The notes under the pieces are model-generated. The model had not been told where the DNA came from. It saw only the letters and a program-made list of their open reading frames with translations, and made no database searches. A stretch of DNA of 64,000 bases from Anaerotignum faecicola. Lineage in GTDB: Bacteria; Bacillota; Clostridia; Lachnospirales; Anaerotignaceae. Positions 33,915 to 43,589 of this stretch are shown piece after piece. The stretch lies in NCBI GenBank assembly GCA_024460105.1, contig JANFXS010000003.1, positions 62,001-126,000 of the forward strand, in the 5' to 3' direction. The position numbers and the translations under genes were made by a program. The stretch's first letter is position 1; every line of letters starts with the position of its first letter.

Positions 33915-35550
33915 TTTTAATTCCCCTTTTAATATTTTCTCTTTTTATTAAATATCCAAGCGCCGTTTTTACAACAAGGTTTGTAACAAGTATAAACAAT
34001 GACAATATGAATACCTCATTGTATTTAGTGTAATATTGAAGTTCTTTAATTTTTGTCGTCATTACCATTGTCCTTGCTCCCGCTATGAATATGACAGCGC
34101 TTACAGTAACCATAGCATTAATAAAATAGTAGCTTAAAACTTCCAAAATTGTTGTTTTCATATTGGGAGTAACAATCCTTATAATCGTTTTCGCCCAAGT
34201 ATCGCCCATAAGCAATGCAGTTGTTTCCCATGAGTTGTTAAGCTTCTCCAAGGAATTTTTCATCATCAAATACGGAGTTGAGAAAAAATGGACTACATTG
34301 CACAGTATAATCAGCCAAAATGTATTTTGTAACGGCGTGCCGGAAAAAATCAGCATATATGCGATTCCTATAACCATTCCAGGTATTGTGTTTGTTACAA
34401 GCGCGATACCGTTAATACAAGTTTTAAGCCTGTTGTCAATACTGCTTCTTGCAGTTATTAAGGCGGCGCCATACGTTATTAAAAGACCGGCCAAAGCAGT
34501 TCCAGCTGCAACAATAATAGAATTCCTGCATACCATCACAAGACTGCTGTCACTTAGCACCGCTTGAAAATGTTCTAACGTAAATTCAATTTTATATGGC
34601 CATTCACTTACAAACGGCACAACCGCTATAACAATAAAAACGGAAAGAATACATATAAGTATCAACGCCGAACCGATACCGAAAAACAGATCCCTTGCCT
34701 TATTTTTATTTATTTCAACTATCGAAATTTTGCTGTAACGTATATTATACTTTTCCAGATATTTCATAACGATTATACTTATTACCGATGGTATAAGCAT
34801 AATCATTGCTACAACAGCCCCTTGATTAAAATCCGGTATGCTTCCAAGCATTTTGTTATACAGCACAGTTGCAACAACCTCGTATTTCCCACCAACTGAC
34901 GCCGGAATTCCATAATCAGTAAAGCAGAGGAAAAAGCATTGTACCATTGACGCTGCCACAGCCCCCAATAAAGGCCTGAAAACCGTTTGCATAAATGTTC
35001 TGACTCTACTGTCGCCCATAACCCTTGAAACAATCATAAACTTTTTATCAATGAATGTCATGGAATTAAGTATAAGCATGAAAGAAATCGGCATTGTATA
35101 AATAACATAACCAAACAGAAGCCCGTTAAAGCCATATATTTCAAAAATCTGCCGTCCAAATATTTTGGTTATAAGCCCCTGTTTTCCAAATGAATATATA
35201 ATTGCAAATCCATACGTTATAGTCGGAAGCAGCATAGGCAATACGGCTAAAGTATGTATAAGCTTTTTTACTTTATCCGGCAGGTTAGTATACTGTATGC
35301 TATATGCCATAAAAAAAGCCAGTGCCGTTGAAATAACAGCCGCTGTCAGCGACACAACAGCGCTGTTATACAATGCAGAAGAAAATCCCCTGCCGGCAAC
35401 AACGTCAATATAGCTTGCTAAACTTATTTCACCGCTTTTTACAAATGATTCAATCAACAACCTTATAATAGGCACAGCCATAAAAGCGGAAAATACAATT
35501 ATTGTTAATGCATATATAAATTTAATTTCTTTTTCTTTTCTTGTCACCAT
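33901..35550 (-). CDS. 2-Aminoethylphosphonate ABC transporter permease, fused two-domain (PhnUV-like)
   Basis: A 549-residue membrane protein with about twelve helices in two homologous halves, each a BinPD-type permease domain with an EAA-like cytoplasmic loop (SRVMGDSRVRTFMQTVFRPLL in half 1 and TALLMGDTWAKTIIRIVTPNM in half 2). Fusion of two permeases in one chain is normal for AEP and iron transporters of this subfamily. It starts two bases after the ATPase gene and ends inside the start of the substrate-binding protein gene. It forms the channel through which AEP enters. Confidence 0.9.
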   Translation of the reverse strand: MVTRKEKEIKFIYALTIIVFSAFMAVPIIRLLIESFVKSGEISLASYIDVVAGRGFSSALYNSAVVSLTAAVISTALAFFMAYSIQYTNLPDKVKKLIHTLAVLPMLLPTITYGFAIIYSFGKQGLITKIFGRQIFEIYGFNGLLFGYVIYTMPISFMLILNSMTFIDKKFMIVSRVMGDSRVRTFMQTVFRPLLGAVAASMVQCFFLCFTDYGIPASVGGKYEVVATVLYNKMLGSIPDFNQGAVVAMIMLIPSVISIIVMKYLEKYNIRYSKISIVEINKNKARDLFFGIGSALILICILSVFIVIAVVPFVSEWPYKIEFTLEHFQAVLSDSSLVMVCRNSIIVAAGTALAGLLITYGAALITARSSIDNRLKTCINGIALVTNTIPGMVIGIAYMLIFSGTPLQNTFWLIILCNVVHFFSTPYLMMKNSLEKLNNSWETTALLMGDTWAKTIIRIVTPNMKTTILEVLSYYFINAMVTVSAVIFIAGARTMVMTTKIKELQYYTKYNEVFILSLFILVTNLVVKTALGYLIKRENIKRGIKNEKE

Positions 35551-35552
35551 AA

Positions 35553-36320
35553 TTATACCGCCTGAACTTTGCCTGACTCCCGTTTAAACAAAGTAAATAT
35601 ATTGTCCCTTTTAATTTCCAACTGGTTTAATATAAATTCCTTAATAAAAGTGTTCTTAGGGGCAGTAATAATTTCATCGGGAGAACCAAACTGCGATATA
35701 TTGCCCTCATTAACTATTAAAACTTTATCCGATAAAGTCAAAGCTTCTTCGGGATCGTGAGTCACTATTATTGTTGTCAAATGATAGTCCCTTGCAATTT
35801 CTTTTATTTTTTGTTTAATTGATTCTTTAATCACTCCGTCCAAAGCGCTTAACGGCTCATCTAAAAGCAATATTTTAGGTTTCATAACCATTGTCCTTGC
35901 CAAAGCGACTCTTTGCTTCTGCCCGCCCGAAAGCTGTTCAATTTTTTTGCTTAAATGAGGATTCAAACCTAAAATACTTATAAGTTCATTTACTTCTTCT
36001 TTTGTTGAAATGTCAGGCCTATTTTTTAAGCCATATGTAATATTTTGGTATACGTTTAAATTCGGAAACAAAGCATAATCCTGAAAGACTATATTGAATC
36101 CTCGTTTTTCCATAGGAACATCTGTAATATCTATGCCATTAAAAATTATGCTTCCGCTGTCGGCGTCTGTAAGACCCAAAATCAAATTCAGTAAAGTCGT
36201 TTTTCCACAGCCTGACGGGCCGAGTATCGATATTATCTCTCCATCAGAAATACTAAGATTAATGTTTTTAAGAACTTCTACCCCATCGTATGATTTTTTT
36301 ATATTTTTTAATTCCAACAT
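35553..36320 (-). CDS. 2-Aminoethylphosphonate ABC transporter ATP-binding protein (PhnT-like)
   Basis: A 255-residue ABC ATPase: Walker A GPSGCGKTT (about residues 38-46), Q-loop VFQDYALFP, signature LSGGQKQRVALART, Walker B ILLLDEPLSALD and the switch histidine in IIVTHDPEEAL. It drives uptake by the fused permease. The ATG at 36320 is chosen because GGGAGG lies nine bases before it and the upstream ATG at 36335 overlaps that site. First gene of the AEP operon; twin palindromic repeats at 36404-36453 lie upstream in the expected promoter zone. Confidence 0.9.
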   Translation of the reverse strand: MLELKNIKKSYDGVEVLKNINLSISDGEIISILGPSGCGKTTLLNLILGLTDADSGSIIFNGIDITDVPMEKRGFNIVFQDYALFPNLNVYQNITYGLKNRPDISTKEEVNELISILGLNPHLSKKIEQLSGGQKQRVALARTMVMKPKILLLDEPLSALDGVIKESIKQKIKEIARDYHLTTIIVTHDPEEALTLSDKVLIVNEGNISQFGSPDEIITAPKNTFIKEFILNQLEIKRDNIFTLFKRESGKVQAV

Positions 36321-36403
36321 TTTATTTCCTCCCATATTTTCAGCCTTTTGATAATAATTAAAACATTATTTCATAGATATATCTATCAACCCTCTGTAAT
36401 ACG

Positions 36404-36453
36404 TTTGTAAAATATAAACAAATTAAATTGTCTGATTTGTAAAATTTAAACAA
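36404..36453 (-). promoter_or_regulatory. Twin 18-bp near-palindromes upstream of the phosphonate operon
   Basis: TTTGTAAAATATAAACAA (36404-36421) and TTTGTAAAATTTAAACAA (36436-36453) differ at one base, share orientation and are offset by 32 bp, three helical turns. Each is an imperfect inverted repeat (TTGT...ACAA). They lie 84-133 bp before the first gene, where a regulator would bind. No regulator gene adjoins, so the trans factor is unknown. Confidence 0.55.
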
Positions 36454-36773
36454 TGCAAATGGAGTCTTTGAAAAGCGGGCTTCTTTAGTAATATTTGTAT
36501 TTTAATGATTTTTTCCAACAATGCCGGTTGTTAAAAAATTTACATTTATTTTACTTTAATAATTGTCTGCTGTCGGGCAGCTTTCGATATTGGCTTCCGT
36601 ATCATTGTACAATACAAATAAATAACTTATTTAACCGCAAAAAAACATAAAACTAAGCTATTTTAAAAGAAAGCTTCTGTATAGGCTATACGTCATAATT
36701 TATAACAAATCAGAAATAATTTGGCTATATCTTCATGTTGCTACATAAATTTAAGAAATTTTTACTGAAAATA

Positions 36774-36901
36774 TCAGTTTCGGTTTACAAGGTCACATAT
36801 GCTTCAAAAGGAAAAATTTCCGCATTTCTGTGTTATATACGCTTGACGCACAGGATTTGCTGCTTCTGTGCAAATGCGCCCTGAACAGCAAAATTTTTAT
36901 A
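36774..36901 (-). repeat. Partial copy (copy 3) of the dispersed hairpin repeat, inverted
   Basis: CAGTTTCGGTTTACAAGG, GGAAAAATTTCCGCATTTC and GTGTTATATACGCTTG match in order the reverse complement of the right half of the full element at 49341-49622. The left half of the element is missing. It occupies part of the 678-bp gap (36321-36998) between the AEP operon and the M14-type gene; the rest, apart from the twin repeats and a terminator, is AT-rich sequence without a recognisable gene. Confidence 0.7.
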
Positions 36902-36917
36902 AACAGTCGTAAAAACA

Positions 36918-36953
36918 AGGGCAAAAAGCTTGAATTTGCTTTTTGCCCTTTAT
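36918..36953 (-). terminator. Terminator of the M14-family gene
   Basis: AAGGGCAAAAAGC and GCTTTTTGCCCTT form a 13-bp stem around an 8-base loop; on the minus strand TTGTTTTTAC follows. It ends the transcript of the gene at 36999-37964. Confidence 0.8.
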
Positions 36954-36998
36954 TTACCATAAAAGCGTTTATTTAAAATTTTTTCAAATTATCGCGTT

Positions 36999-37964
36999 TT
37001 ATTCTTCTATCTCACCGTAAGTAATTAAATCGTCTCCGACATTAACGCCAAGGGTATTTGAAACAATAACAACATGTCCGTCAAATTTAGCATGAATTTC
37101 TTCTATAAGATTTCCGAAGAAATCGCGGATCTCAAAAAGTTTCTGCCCTTTTTTTATGTCATCGCCAACATTAACAAACCTGTACAGCATACCTTTATTT
37201 GTCGACTCCGTCCATTCATGCCTTTTAAAAAACTTCTGTTCTTTATTCGGTTCGGCTTTACCTTCAGCAATACCAAGGCATTTCATAACAGTTTTTAAAT
37301 CTTCTTTGTCGTCGTCAACTTCCTGTCTTAAACAGAGCCCTGCTCCGCCCCTTTCAAACAGCATGGAAGGAACGCCTTTATCAATGGAACTTGAATTATA
37401 ACACTCTGTTCTGCCTCCGGAATTCATTCTATATTTAAATTTAAGGCATTTAGCTATTTCTCCTGAAAAACGGTTATTTTCAGATTCTTTAGGAGCACAG
37501 ACAATTGCGCACGCTTCAAGATCCTCAACAGCATCGCCGCTGTGGATGTCAACATGAAAATCACATTTTGCAACAAACTCATCGGAAATGAAAGCACATA
37601 TTTTTTCTGAAAAAGTGCCTTCACTGTTTCCCGGGAACAACCTGTTAAGATTTCCACGGATTGGATCGTTAGGGACAATATATGTTTGGCGCTGATAGAA
37701 ACCTTCAATATTTATACACTGCACTAATATTACGGCTCCGCTTATATCATCAGGATTAATTTCCTCCGCCAGCTCAACAACAGCCTGAATCCCCGGATAT
37801 TCGTAACCATGGATACCTGCCGTTACAAGAAAAACTTTTCCGTCATTTTTTCCGTTTATTATAGTCATAGGAAACTCATGATCTATTCCGGGTACTTTTA
37901 CAAACTGGGATTTTTTCTCTCCGGAAGCTGCCGTTACTCCCGCAACTGTAATACTGTTTTTCAT
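36999..37964 (-). CDS. Succinylglutamate desuccinylase/aspartoacylase-family (M14) hydrolase
   Basis: A 321-residue zinc enzyme: the metal-binding GIHGYEYPG (H-x2-E), RGNLNRLFPG substrate-binding arginines, HVDIHSGD (third ligand His) and the catalytic Glu region in SMLFERGGAG. The C-terminal 75 residues form a beta-barrel-like domain (LYRFVNVGDDIKKGQKLFEIRDFFGN...GDDLITYG) seen in bacterial members. These enzymes deacylate N-acyl amino acids or similar amides. It is a single-gene unit with its own terminator, so context does not tell the substrate. Confidence 0.85.
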   Translation of the reverse strand: MKNSITVAGVTAASGEKKSQFVKVPGIDHEFPMTIINGKNDGKVFLVTAGIHGYEYPGIQAVVELAEEINPDDISGAVILVQCINIEGFYQRQTYIVPNDPIRGNLNRLFPGNSEGTFSEKICAFISDEFVAKCDFHVDIHSGDAVEDLEACAIVCAPKESENNRFSGEIAKCLKFKYRMNSGGRTECYNSSSIDKGVPSMLFERGGAGLCLRQEVDDDKEDLKTVMKCLGIAEGKAEPNKEQKFFKRHEWTESTNKGMLYRFVNVGDDIKKGQKLFEIRDFFGNLIEEIHAKFDGHVVIVSNTLGVNVGDDLITYGEIEE

Positions 37965-38592
37965 ATTTAATCCTCCTTAACCGACTTTTATGTTAATAGT
38001 TTTTAAGGAACAGGGCTGGGGCTAAAACACTTTTCTCCAAACCGATATAATCCTCAGTTTTAATAATAAACCCTATCGCGGCTATATAGTCAAGAAAAAT
38101 CGCTGTATTGCTTCAAAATACATTCTTACTTGCAGGACATGTAAATAATTAAAGCCATAGCAATATTTTTGCCATGGCTTTCCATTTACTATCAAAAATG
38201 TTGTATATATTATACAATTATGCATATCAAACCCAAATACCCTCTGCCGTCACATTCAAATTCAGTCAATTATATGTTGCCGTGTAAAATATGCGTACTG
38301 CTAAAACATTTATATTAAAAAATATAAAGGCTTGTTCAAAACTTTTGATTTTGTTTTAAACACATTACAATCCCACTTAAATTATTATTTTTATTTTAAT
38401 TGCGCAAATACATAGAATTATGTTTAATAAATTATAATCTAAGAATTTAGAAAAGGCGGTATCATAAGAAACAATATATTTAGGTCTTAATCATCTTTAA
38501 GGAATATTTTCAAATGCCTATACAATAAGCAGAACTGAATTTTATGCCTATAAAGTCAGTAAATTTAATTCTTGATTTTAAAAATATAAACT
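37965..38592. other. 628-bp intergenic region with one isolated hairpin
   Basis: No gene is apparent. An AAAGCCAT/ATGGCTTT stem with an inner AGCAA/TTGC(C) extension lies at 38149-38182, but it is about 220 bp from the start of the M14-type gene and over 400 bp from the next stop, so it does not end a neighbouring transcript in an obvious way; it may belong to a small RNA or a lost gene. The rest is AT-rich, with possible promoter-like TTATAAT elements near 38428 but no following open frame. Confidence 0.4.
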
Positions 38593-40629
38593 TCATTCGA
38601 ATACTGATGCTCTAAGCTTTTCCAATAATTCATTAAGTTCTTCAATGTTTTCTTTTGGTTCGTAACAGGTATTTCCGGAACACAAATAATACATGTTTCC
38701 TCTTTCCGGTATTGGATATGATGCTGTAAAAGGAGCAGTTTCTTCAAGAGCGTCCTTATTGGCTCTGCATTTAAATACTGCCGTTAATTCAAAGCCGTGA
38801 TATCGTTTCACAAAATCAAAAAAAACTTCCGGCACAGTATTTTCAGAAGATACGCATACAATTTCAAACGTAGGGTAAATAGCCTGGCACATTGCAAATA
38901 ACGCGAAACTGTTCCCTAAATATACTGAATCTGATACTTTAGCAAGAAATTCAAACTGTTTATTTGCTTCTTCAATCCATTCTGCCTTTCCTGTAATTGA
39001 AGCAAGTTTCGAAAATACATACCCGGCCGCTGAATTTGAGGACGGAATTGCGCCGTCAAAAATTTCTTTAGGCCTAGTAATCAGCTTTTCCGCATCATCC
39101 GCATACATATAAAATCCGCCGCCGATTTCATCATAAAATAACTCCGTCATATAACGGGCATATATTTCTGCTTTTTTTAAATATTCAATCTCAAAAGTTG
39201 CTTCGTAAAGTGACAATAAAGCAAATGAATAAAATGCATAATCGGAAAGCTGTCCTTTAAATGCCGCTTCATTTTCCCTGTAACGTATAAAAAGCCTTTC
39301 ATTTTTATCTTTTAAATTTTTTTCGGTAAAAGAATATGCGTTTATTGCCGCTGAAAGATATTCGGTTTTTCCACACGACATGTATCCCTTCGCCAGAGCT
39401 GATATCATAAGCGAGTTCCAAGACGTAAGTATTTTATCATCTAAATGAAGTTTTGTTCTTTTTTTTCTATATTCATTTATTTTTTTGCAAAGCGGCTCAA
39501 TACTTGCATTATTGCATTCCTCTTTGTTTTTGTTAATACGGTTTGGTATGTTTTGTCCCTCAAAGTTTCCGTCCTCAGTTATATTGAACCAGCGGCAGAA
39601 ATATTCTCCGTCGTCTTTTAAAACAAATTTTATTTCTTCAGGAGAAAATACATAATATTTCCCTTCAACTCCGTCGCTGTCGGCATCCTGGCCACAATAA
39701 AATCCTCCTTTGCTGTCAAGAAGTTCACAAAGTACATATTTAACTGTTTTTTCAGCAATATATTTATAAAACTTTATTCCGGTGACGTTATATGCACTAA
39801 AATATGTGTATGACAAAAGAGCGTTATCATACAGCATTTTTTCAAAATGCGGAACAAGCCATTTTCTATCAGTTGAGTATCTTGAAAATCCGCCGCCTAT
39901 CTGATCGAATATTCCGCCGCATGCCATACAATCAAGAGTTTTTATTACGGCATCAATACTTGCTTTACTGCTTTGAGCCGACGCATATCTCATCAAAAAG
40001 AGCAGATTATGCGGCGATGGAAATTTCGGCGCTTGTCCGAACCCACCCCAAACTTTATCGAAACTGTTCAAAAGCCCTTCTGCCCCTTTTTCAATAATTT
40101 CTTTTCCGGGCATAATATTGCTGCATTCGTTTTGCTTTTGAAGAAATTCTGTTGTCTGGTTACCAGCTTCCAAAACTTTATGCCTTTTATTTTTCCACAT
40201 ATTGTTTATATTAACTATTAGATCATAAAATCCTATCAATCCTAAACTGCTTTTATTAGGGAAATATGTTCCTGCAAAAAACGGTCTTTTATCAGGAGTC
40301 AAAAAAACAGAAAGAGGCCATCCGCCCGAGCCTGTCATCATTTGGCATGATTCCATATATACGGCGTCAATATCGGGCCTTTCTTCCTTATCGACTTTTA
40401 TAGACACGAAATATTTATTCAAATAATCGGCCGTGTTCTTATCTTCAAATGATTCATGCGCCATAACATGGCACCAATGGCATGTTGAATATCCGATACT
40501 CAAAAATATCGGCTTATCCTCTTTCTTAGACTTTTCAAAAGCTTCGTTTCCCCAAGGCATCCAATTAACGGGATTATTTGAATGTTGCAAAAGATACGGC
40601 GACTTTTCGTACTGCAAATTATTTGGCAT
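38593..40629 (-). CDS. yyaL: YyaL/DUF255 thioredoxin-domain protein
   Basis: A 678-residue protein. The N-terminal thioredoxin-like domain begins [21 protein letters not shown] and carries [14 protein letters not shown] (CxxC, about residues 51-54), VKVDxEERPDID and [12 protein letters not shown], all marks of the YyaL/SSP411 (spermatogenesis-associated protein 20-like) family. An alpha-alpha barrel similar to N-acylglucosamine 2-epimerases follows ([46 protein letters not shown]). The family's biochemical role is unknown. The gene stands alone, about 210 bases downstream of the Asp-rich protein gene. Confidence 0.9.
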   Translation of the reverse strand: MPNNLQYEKSPYLLQHSNNPVNWMPWGNEAFEKSKKEDKPIFLSIGYSTCHWCHVMAHESFEDKNTADYLNKYFVSIKVDKEERPDIDAVYMESCQMMTGSGGWPLSVFLTPDKRPFFAGTYFPNKSSLGLIGFYDLIVNINNMWKNKRHKVLEAGNQTTEFLQKQNECSNIMPGKEIIEKGAEGLLNSFDKVWGGFGQAPKFPSPHNLLFLMRYASAQSSKASIDAVIKTLDCMACGGIFDQIGGGFSRYSTDRKWLVPHFEKMLYDNALLSYTYFSAYNVTGIKFYKYIAEKTVKYVLCELLDSKGGFYCGQDADSDGVEGKYYVFSPEEIKFVLKDDGEYFCRWFNITEDGNFEGQNIPNRINKNKEECNNASIEPLCKKINEYRKKRTKLHLDDKILTSWNSLMISALAKGYMSCGKTEYLSAAINAYSFTEKNLKDKNERLFIRYRENEAAFKGQLSDYAFYSFALLSLYEATFEIEYLKKAEIYARYMTELFYDEIGGGFYMYADDAEKLITRPKEIFDGAIPSSNSAAGYVFSKLASITGKAEWIEEANKQFEFLAKVSDSVYLGNSFALFAMCQAIYPTFEIVCVSSENTVPEVFFDFVKRYHGFELTAVFKCRANKDALEETAPFTASYPIPERGNMYYLCSGNTCYEPKENIEELNELLEKLRASVFE

Positions 40630-40805
40630 TTTAAATCTCCCCTTTCAGTATATTTTTATAATTTTTACAAAAGGGATTTTATTATTCCTATCAAATATTT
40701 AAATTGTAATTTATTTATATTTTTATGATTTGAACAAATACTGCGCTTATTAATACTTTTATTGAATTGTTTGCACAGCCTGAAAATCTAACTAAATAAA
40801 TCAAA

Positions 40806-40831
40806 AATCCCCATGAACAAGTCATGGGGAA
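40806..40831 (-). terminator. Terminator of the Asp-rich protein gene
   Basis: TCCCCATGA and TCATGGGGA form a stem around ACAAG; on the minus strand ATTTTTGATTTATTT follows. It is about 10 bases past the stop. Confidence 0.8.
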
Positions 40832-40840
40832 AATTATAAA

Positions 40841-41953
40841 TTATTTTAATACATCTGATAATTCTGTTGATATTACAACCCTGTCGCCGTCAAGCTTAGT
40901 TTCAAGCGAAAGTTCTTTAGCTTCGCCGTCAATTACTATGCTGCTGCTTCCAATTTCTACAGATATCTTTTCTCCGTCTTTTTCTATCGAAATCGGCTCG
41001 TTATTTGATACCCAATCAATTGTATATCCAGCTTCTTCAGCTAATTCCCTAAGGGAAACATATTTTGCTTCTACCGTATTTGTTCTCACTTCTGCCGCCG
41101 GTTCGCTTGCAGTTTCAACATTTCCATTATCTTTATTAAGTATCATAACCATTGACGGCGTTGTTTGAGCCGGGATACTTCTTGTCGTTACCGTATAAAA
41201 AACGAGCAGTTCTGAATTCTTTATATCATCTTCGGTGTATACTTTTTTCGTGCCCTTAATGTCTGTAATTACAGTATCATCGCTTATGTTGAGTTTCAGC
41301 ATTGCCTCTTCGCTTAACAAATCATTATCAAACTTTGAAACTGTAAAATAAGAATTTTCGCTTTCCAGTACAGCAACCGCTACGCTTCCCGTGAAAGGAG
41401 GCATACTTAACCCCATAGGAGCATTTGACGGTATAATAAATGTTATTTCCATGCCTTTTTCAATATCATCAAGACTTTTGTATTTACCATCCTGAAGAAT
41501 AGTTGTATTTTTGTCTATAGAAGCTATAAGGCCGCCGTTATCATTAGAAATCATAACTGTAACAGAACCTTTTTCTTTGTCGACTTCGATAGATTCAACA
41601 GTACCTTCGTGTGTAACGAATCCGTCTGCACCGATATTCACAATTCCGTCATTATCGTCCATATCGTCTAAATCGTCATCATCGTTCAAATCGTTATCGC
41701 TGTCGTCTTTGTCATCATCGTCATCATATTTGTCATCTAAATCATTGTCGTCCCTATCGTCGTCATTATCATATTTGTCATCTAAATCGTCGTCGTCCCT
41801 GTCGTCGTCATTATCATATTTGTCATCATCCGACGTTACCGCAGCTGTATCTTTGTAACCGTTGATACTTGAAGCAAAAACCGATGTGCCCATAATTGCT
41901 GCAACAGCCATTGTAGAAACTAAAACTCTTTTTAAAATTATATTCTTTTTCAT
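40841..41953 (-). CDS. Secreted protein with Asp-rich repeat and copper-amine-oxidase-like C-terminal domain
   Basis: A 370-residue exported protein: signal peptide 1-27 (cleaved after SVFA), then about 60 residues (42-102) made almost wholly of Asp with Lys, Tyr and Arg in a 15-residue period (DDKYDNDDDRDDDDL), then a beta-rich middle (VTHEGTVESIEVDKEKGSVTVMI) with repeated Asp/Asn, and a C-terminal segment (about 285-368: YVSLRELAEEAGYTIDWVSN...SIVIDGEAKEL) like the cell-wall-associated domain found at the ends of copper-amine-oxidase-N-type proteins. The Asp tract could bind calcium or form a cell-wall spacer. No sortase motif or SLH domain is seen. Function unknown. Confidence 0.75.
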   Translation of the reverse strand: MKKNIILKRVLVSTMAVAAIMGTSVFASSINGYKDTAAVTSDDDKYDNDDDRDDDDLDDKYDNDDDRDDNDLDDKYDDDDDKDDSDNDLNDDDDLDDMDDNDGIVNIGADGFVTHEGTVESIEVDKEKGSVTVMISNDNGGLIASIDKNTTILQDGKYKSLDDIEKGMEITFIIPSNAPMGLSMPPFTGSVAVAVLESENSYFTVSKFDNDLLSEEAMLKLNISDDTVITDIKGTKKVYTEDDIKNSELLVFYTVTTRSIPAQTTPSMVMILNKDNGNVETASEPAAEVRTNTVEAKYVSLRELAEEAGYTIDWVSNNEPISIEKDGEKISVEIGSSSIVIDGEAKELSLETKLDGDRVVISTELSDVLK

Positions 41954-42076
41954 ATTCGTATCCTCCTAAAGTTTAATTTTTATTGTTTTGTGCTTTACAC
42001 TTATTTAAACGGAAGATAATTTTATTTGTTCCACTAAATAAAAAAATAATTTTATTTTTATTAAAATTATATGCCC

Positions 42077-42340
42077 GACTTTGATTTATAAGGGCCGCGT
42101 ATGGTTTTAACATGCCGCGGCGCAATAGACGTATTGAAGCCGTTCGCCGCCATGTTTGCCGCTCCTGCGCATTTCTGCCTTACTTGTTTTACGCTGCTCT
42201 CTACGACCATCTCAATAGAAAAATTTTTGCTGTTCAAAGCGTATATGCCTAGGCATAACGGAACCTGCGCAACGTATTACACCGAAATGCGGAAATTTTT
42301 TATTGTGAAACGTGTACAACCTTTCAAACCGAAACTATAT
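42077..42340 (+). repeat. Full-length diverged copy (copy 2) of the dispersed hairpin repeat
   Basis: Shares with copy 1 (49341-49622), in order and spacing, GGTTTTAAC, GCGGCGCAATAG, GTATT(A/G)AAGCCG, AGGCATA, GAAATGCGGAAA-TTTTT and AAAC(C/T)GAA(A/G)CTATAT. The ends are imperfect inverted repeats. The right end lies 10 bases after the stop of the trhP gene, within the 397-bp gap after the Asp-rich protein gene, in which I see nothing else. Confidence 0.8.
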
Positions 42341-42350
42341 GCAATATATA

Positions 42351-43589
42351 CTAATTTAAAGACTTTCTGAGCATATCAAACTTTTTTACAGGCTTTGGAA
42401 ATTTAACTTTTAATATTTGCTGTGGGTGAGGCGCTGTTTCAATGGGAACCCCGTCTTCGTTCCACATATTTTCAACCGTCATTTCCCACGACGTGCCTTT
42501 CGTAGGCATAACCTCTATTTTATCGCCGACACTGAATTTATTACGCTGCATAACAACGGCGCATCCGGTATCTGGATCATAGTCCTTTTCAATCATTCCG
42601 ATAAAGTCATATTCCCTGATATAAGAATTATTAGTATATACCTGCTGGTTGCCGTCAGGTTTTCCATAATAAAAAGCAGTCGTATAATCCCTATGGCTGG
42701 CTTTGCTGACCTCTTCAATATAGTATGCAAGTTTTCTGCTGTAGAGATTCGGATCTTTCAAATAATCATCGATAGCTTCCCTGTACGCTTTAACAACTGT
42801 TCCGACATAGAAAGGAGTTTTCATCCTTCCTTCTATTTTAAAACTGAATATACCTGCATTTATCAAATCCGGAATATGGTTAATCATACATAAATCCTTT
42901 GAGTTATAAATATATGTTCCTCTTTCATTTTCAACAACCGGCATATATTCCCCAGGCCTTGTTTCTTCCACCAGGCTATACTTCCAGCGGCATGGATGCG
43001 AACATTCCCCTTTGTTGGCGTCGCGTCCGCTTAAATAGTTGCTTAAAAGGCATCTTCCGGAATATGAAATACACATTGCGCCATGAACAAAAGCTTCAAT
43101 ATCCATGTCTTTCGGAATACTTTTCCTGATTTCGGATATTTCATCAATCGATAGTTCCCTTGCAACAACAATCCTTTTAGCTCCAAGGTTACGCCACATT
43201 AACGCGCTTTTATAGTTTGTATTATTGGCTTGAGTCGAAATATGTATTTCCATATTCGGCACAGCTTCTTTTGCAACGGAGAAAACGCCCAGATCGGAAA
43301 TAATCAGCGCATCTGCGCCAATTGTTTCAATTTCCTTAAAATATTCCGCCATTCCTTCAAAATCATTATTATGCGCATATATATTAGCCGTTACATAAAC
43401 TTTAACATTGTGGCTGTGTGCAAATTCAATGCCTTCTTTCATCTTATTTATGTCAAAGTTCTTTGCTTTCGCCCGCAGTCCATAAGCCTCGCCGCCTATA
43501 TATACCGCGTCAGCCCCATATAAGACTGCAATTTTAAGTTTCTCCAAATCCCCTGCTGGGGCAAGAAGCTCGGTTTTAATATCAGTCAT
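42351..43589 (-). CDS. Peptidase U32-family tRNA hydroxylation protein (TrhP/YrrO type)
   Basis: A 412-residue protein: ELLAPAGDLEKLKIAVLYGADAVYIGG at the N-terminus and the U32 signature EAFVHGAMCISYSGRC, then CSHPCRWKY (cluster cysteines). Its neighbours decide the subtype: trmR upstream and mltG before that reproduce the Bacillus yrrL-yrrM-yrrO order, in which YrrO (TrhP) adds the hydroxyl group to uridine 34 of certain tRNAs and TrmR then methylates it. ATG 43589 follows GGGGAG; a GTG one codon upstream is less likely. It overlaps trmR by 8 bases. A repeat element begins just after its stop. Confidence 0.88.
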   Translation of the reverse strand: MTDIKTELLAPAGDLEKLKIAVLYGADAVYIGGEAYGLRAKAKNFDINKMKEGIEFAHSHNVKVYVTANIYAHNNDFEGMAEYFKEIETIGADALIISDLGVFSVAKEAVPNMEIHISTQANNTNYKSALMWRNLGAKRIVVARELSIDEISEIRKSIPKDMDIEAFVHGAMCISYSGRCLLSNYLSGRDANKGECSHPCRWKYSLVEETRPGEYMPVVENERGTYIYNSKDLCMINHIPDLINAGIFSFKIEGRMKTPFYVGTVVKAYREAIDDYLKDPNLYSRKLAYYIEEVSKASHRDYTTAFYYGKPDGNQQVYTNNSYIREYDFIGMIEKDYDPDTGCAVVMQRNKFSVGDKIEVMPTKGTSWEMTVENMWNEDGVPIETAPHPQQILKVKFPKPVKKFDMLRKSLN

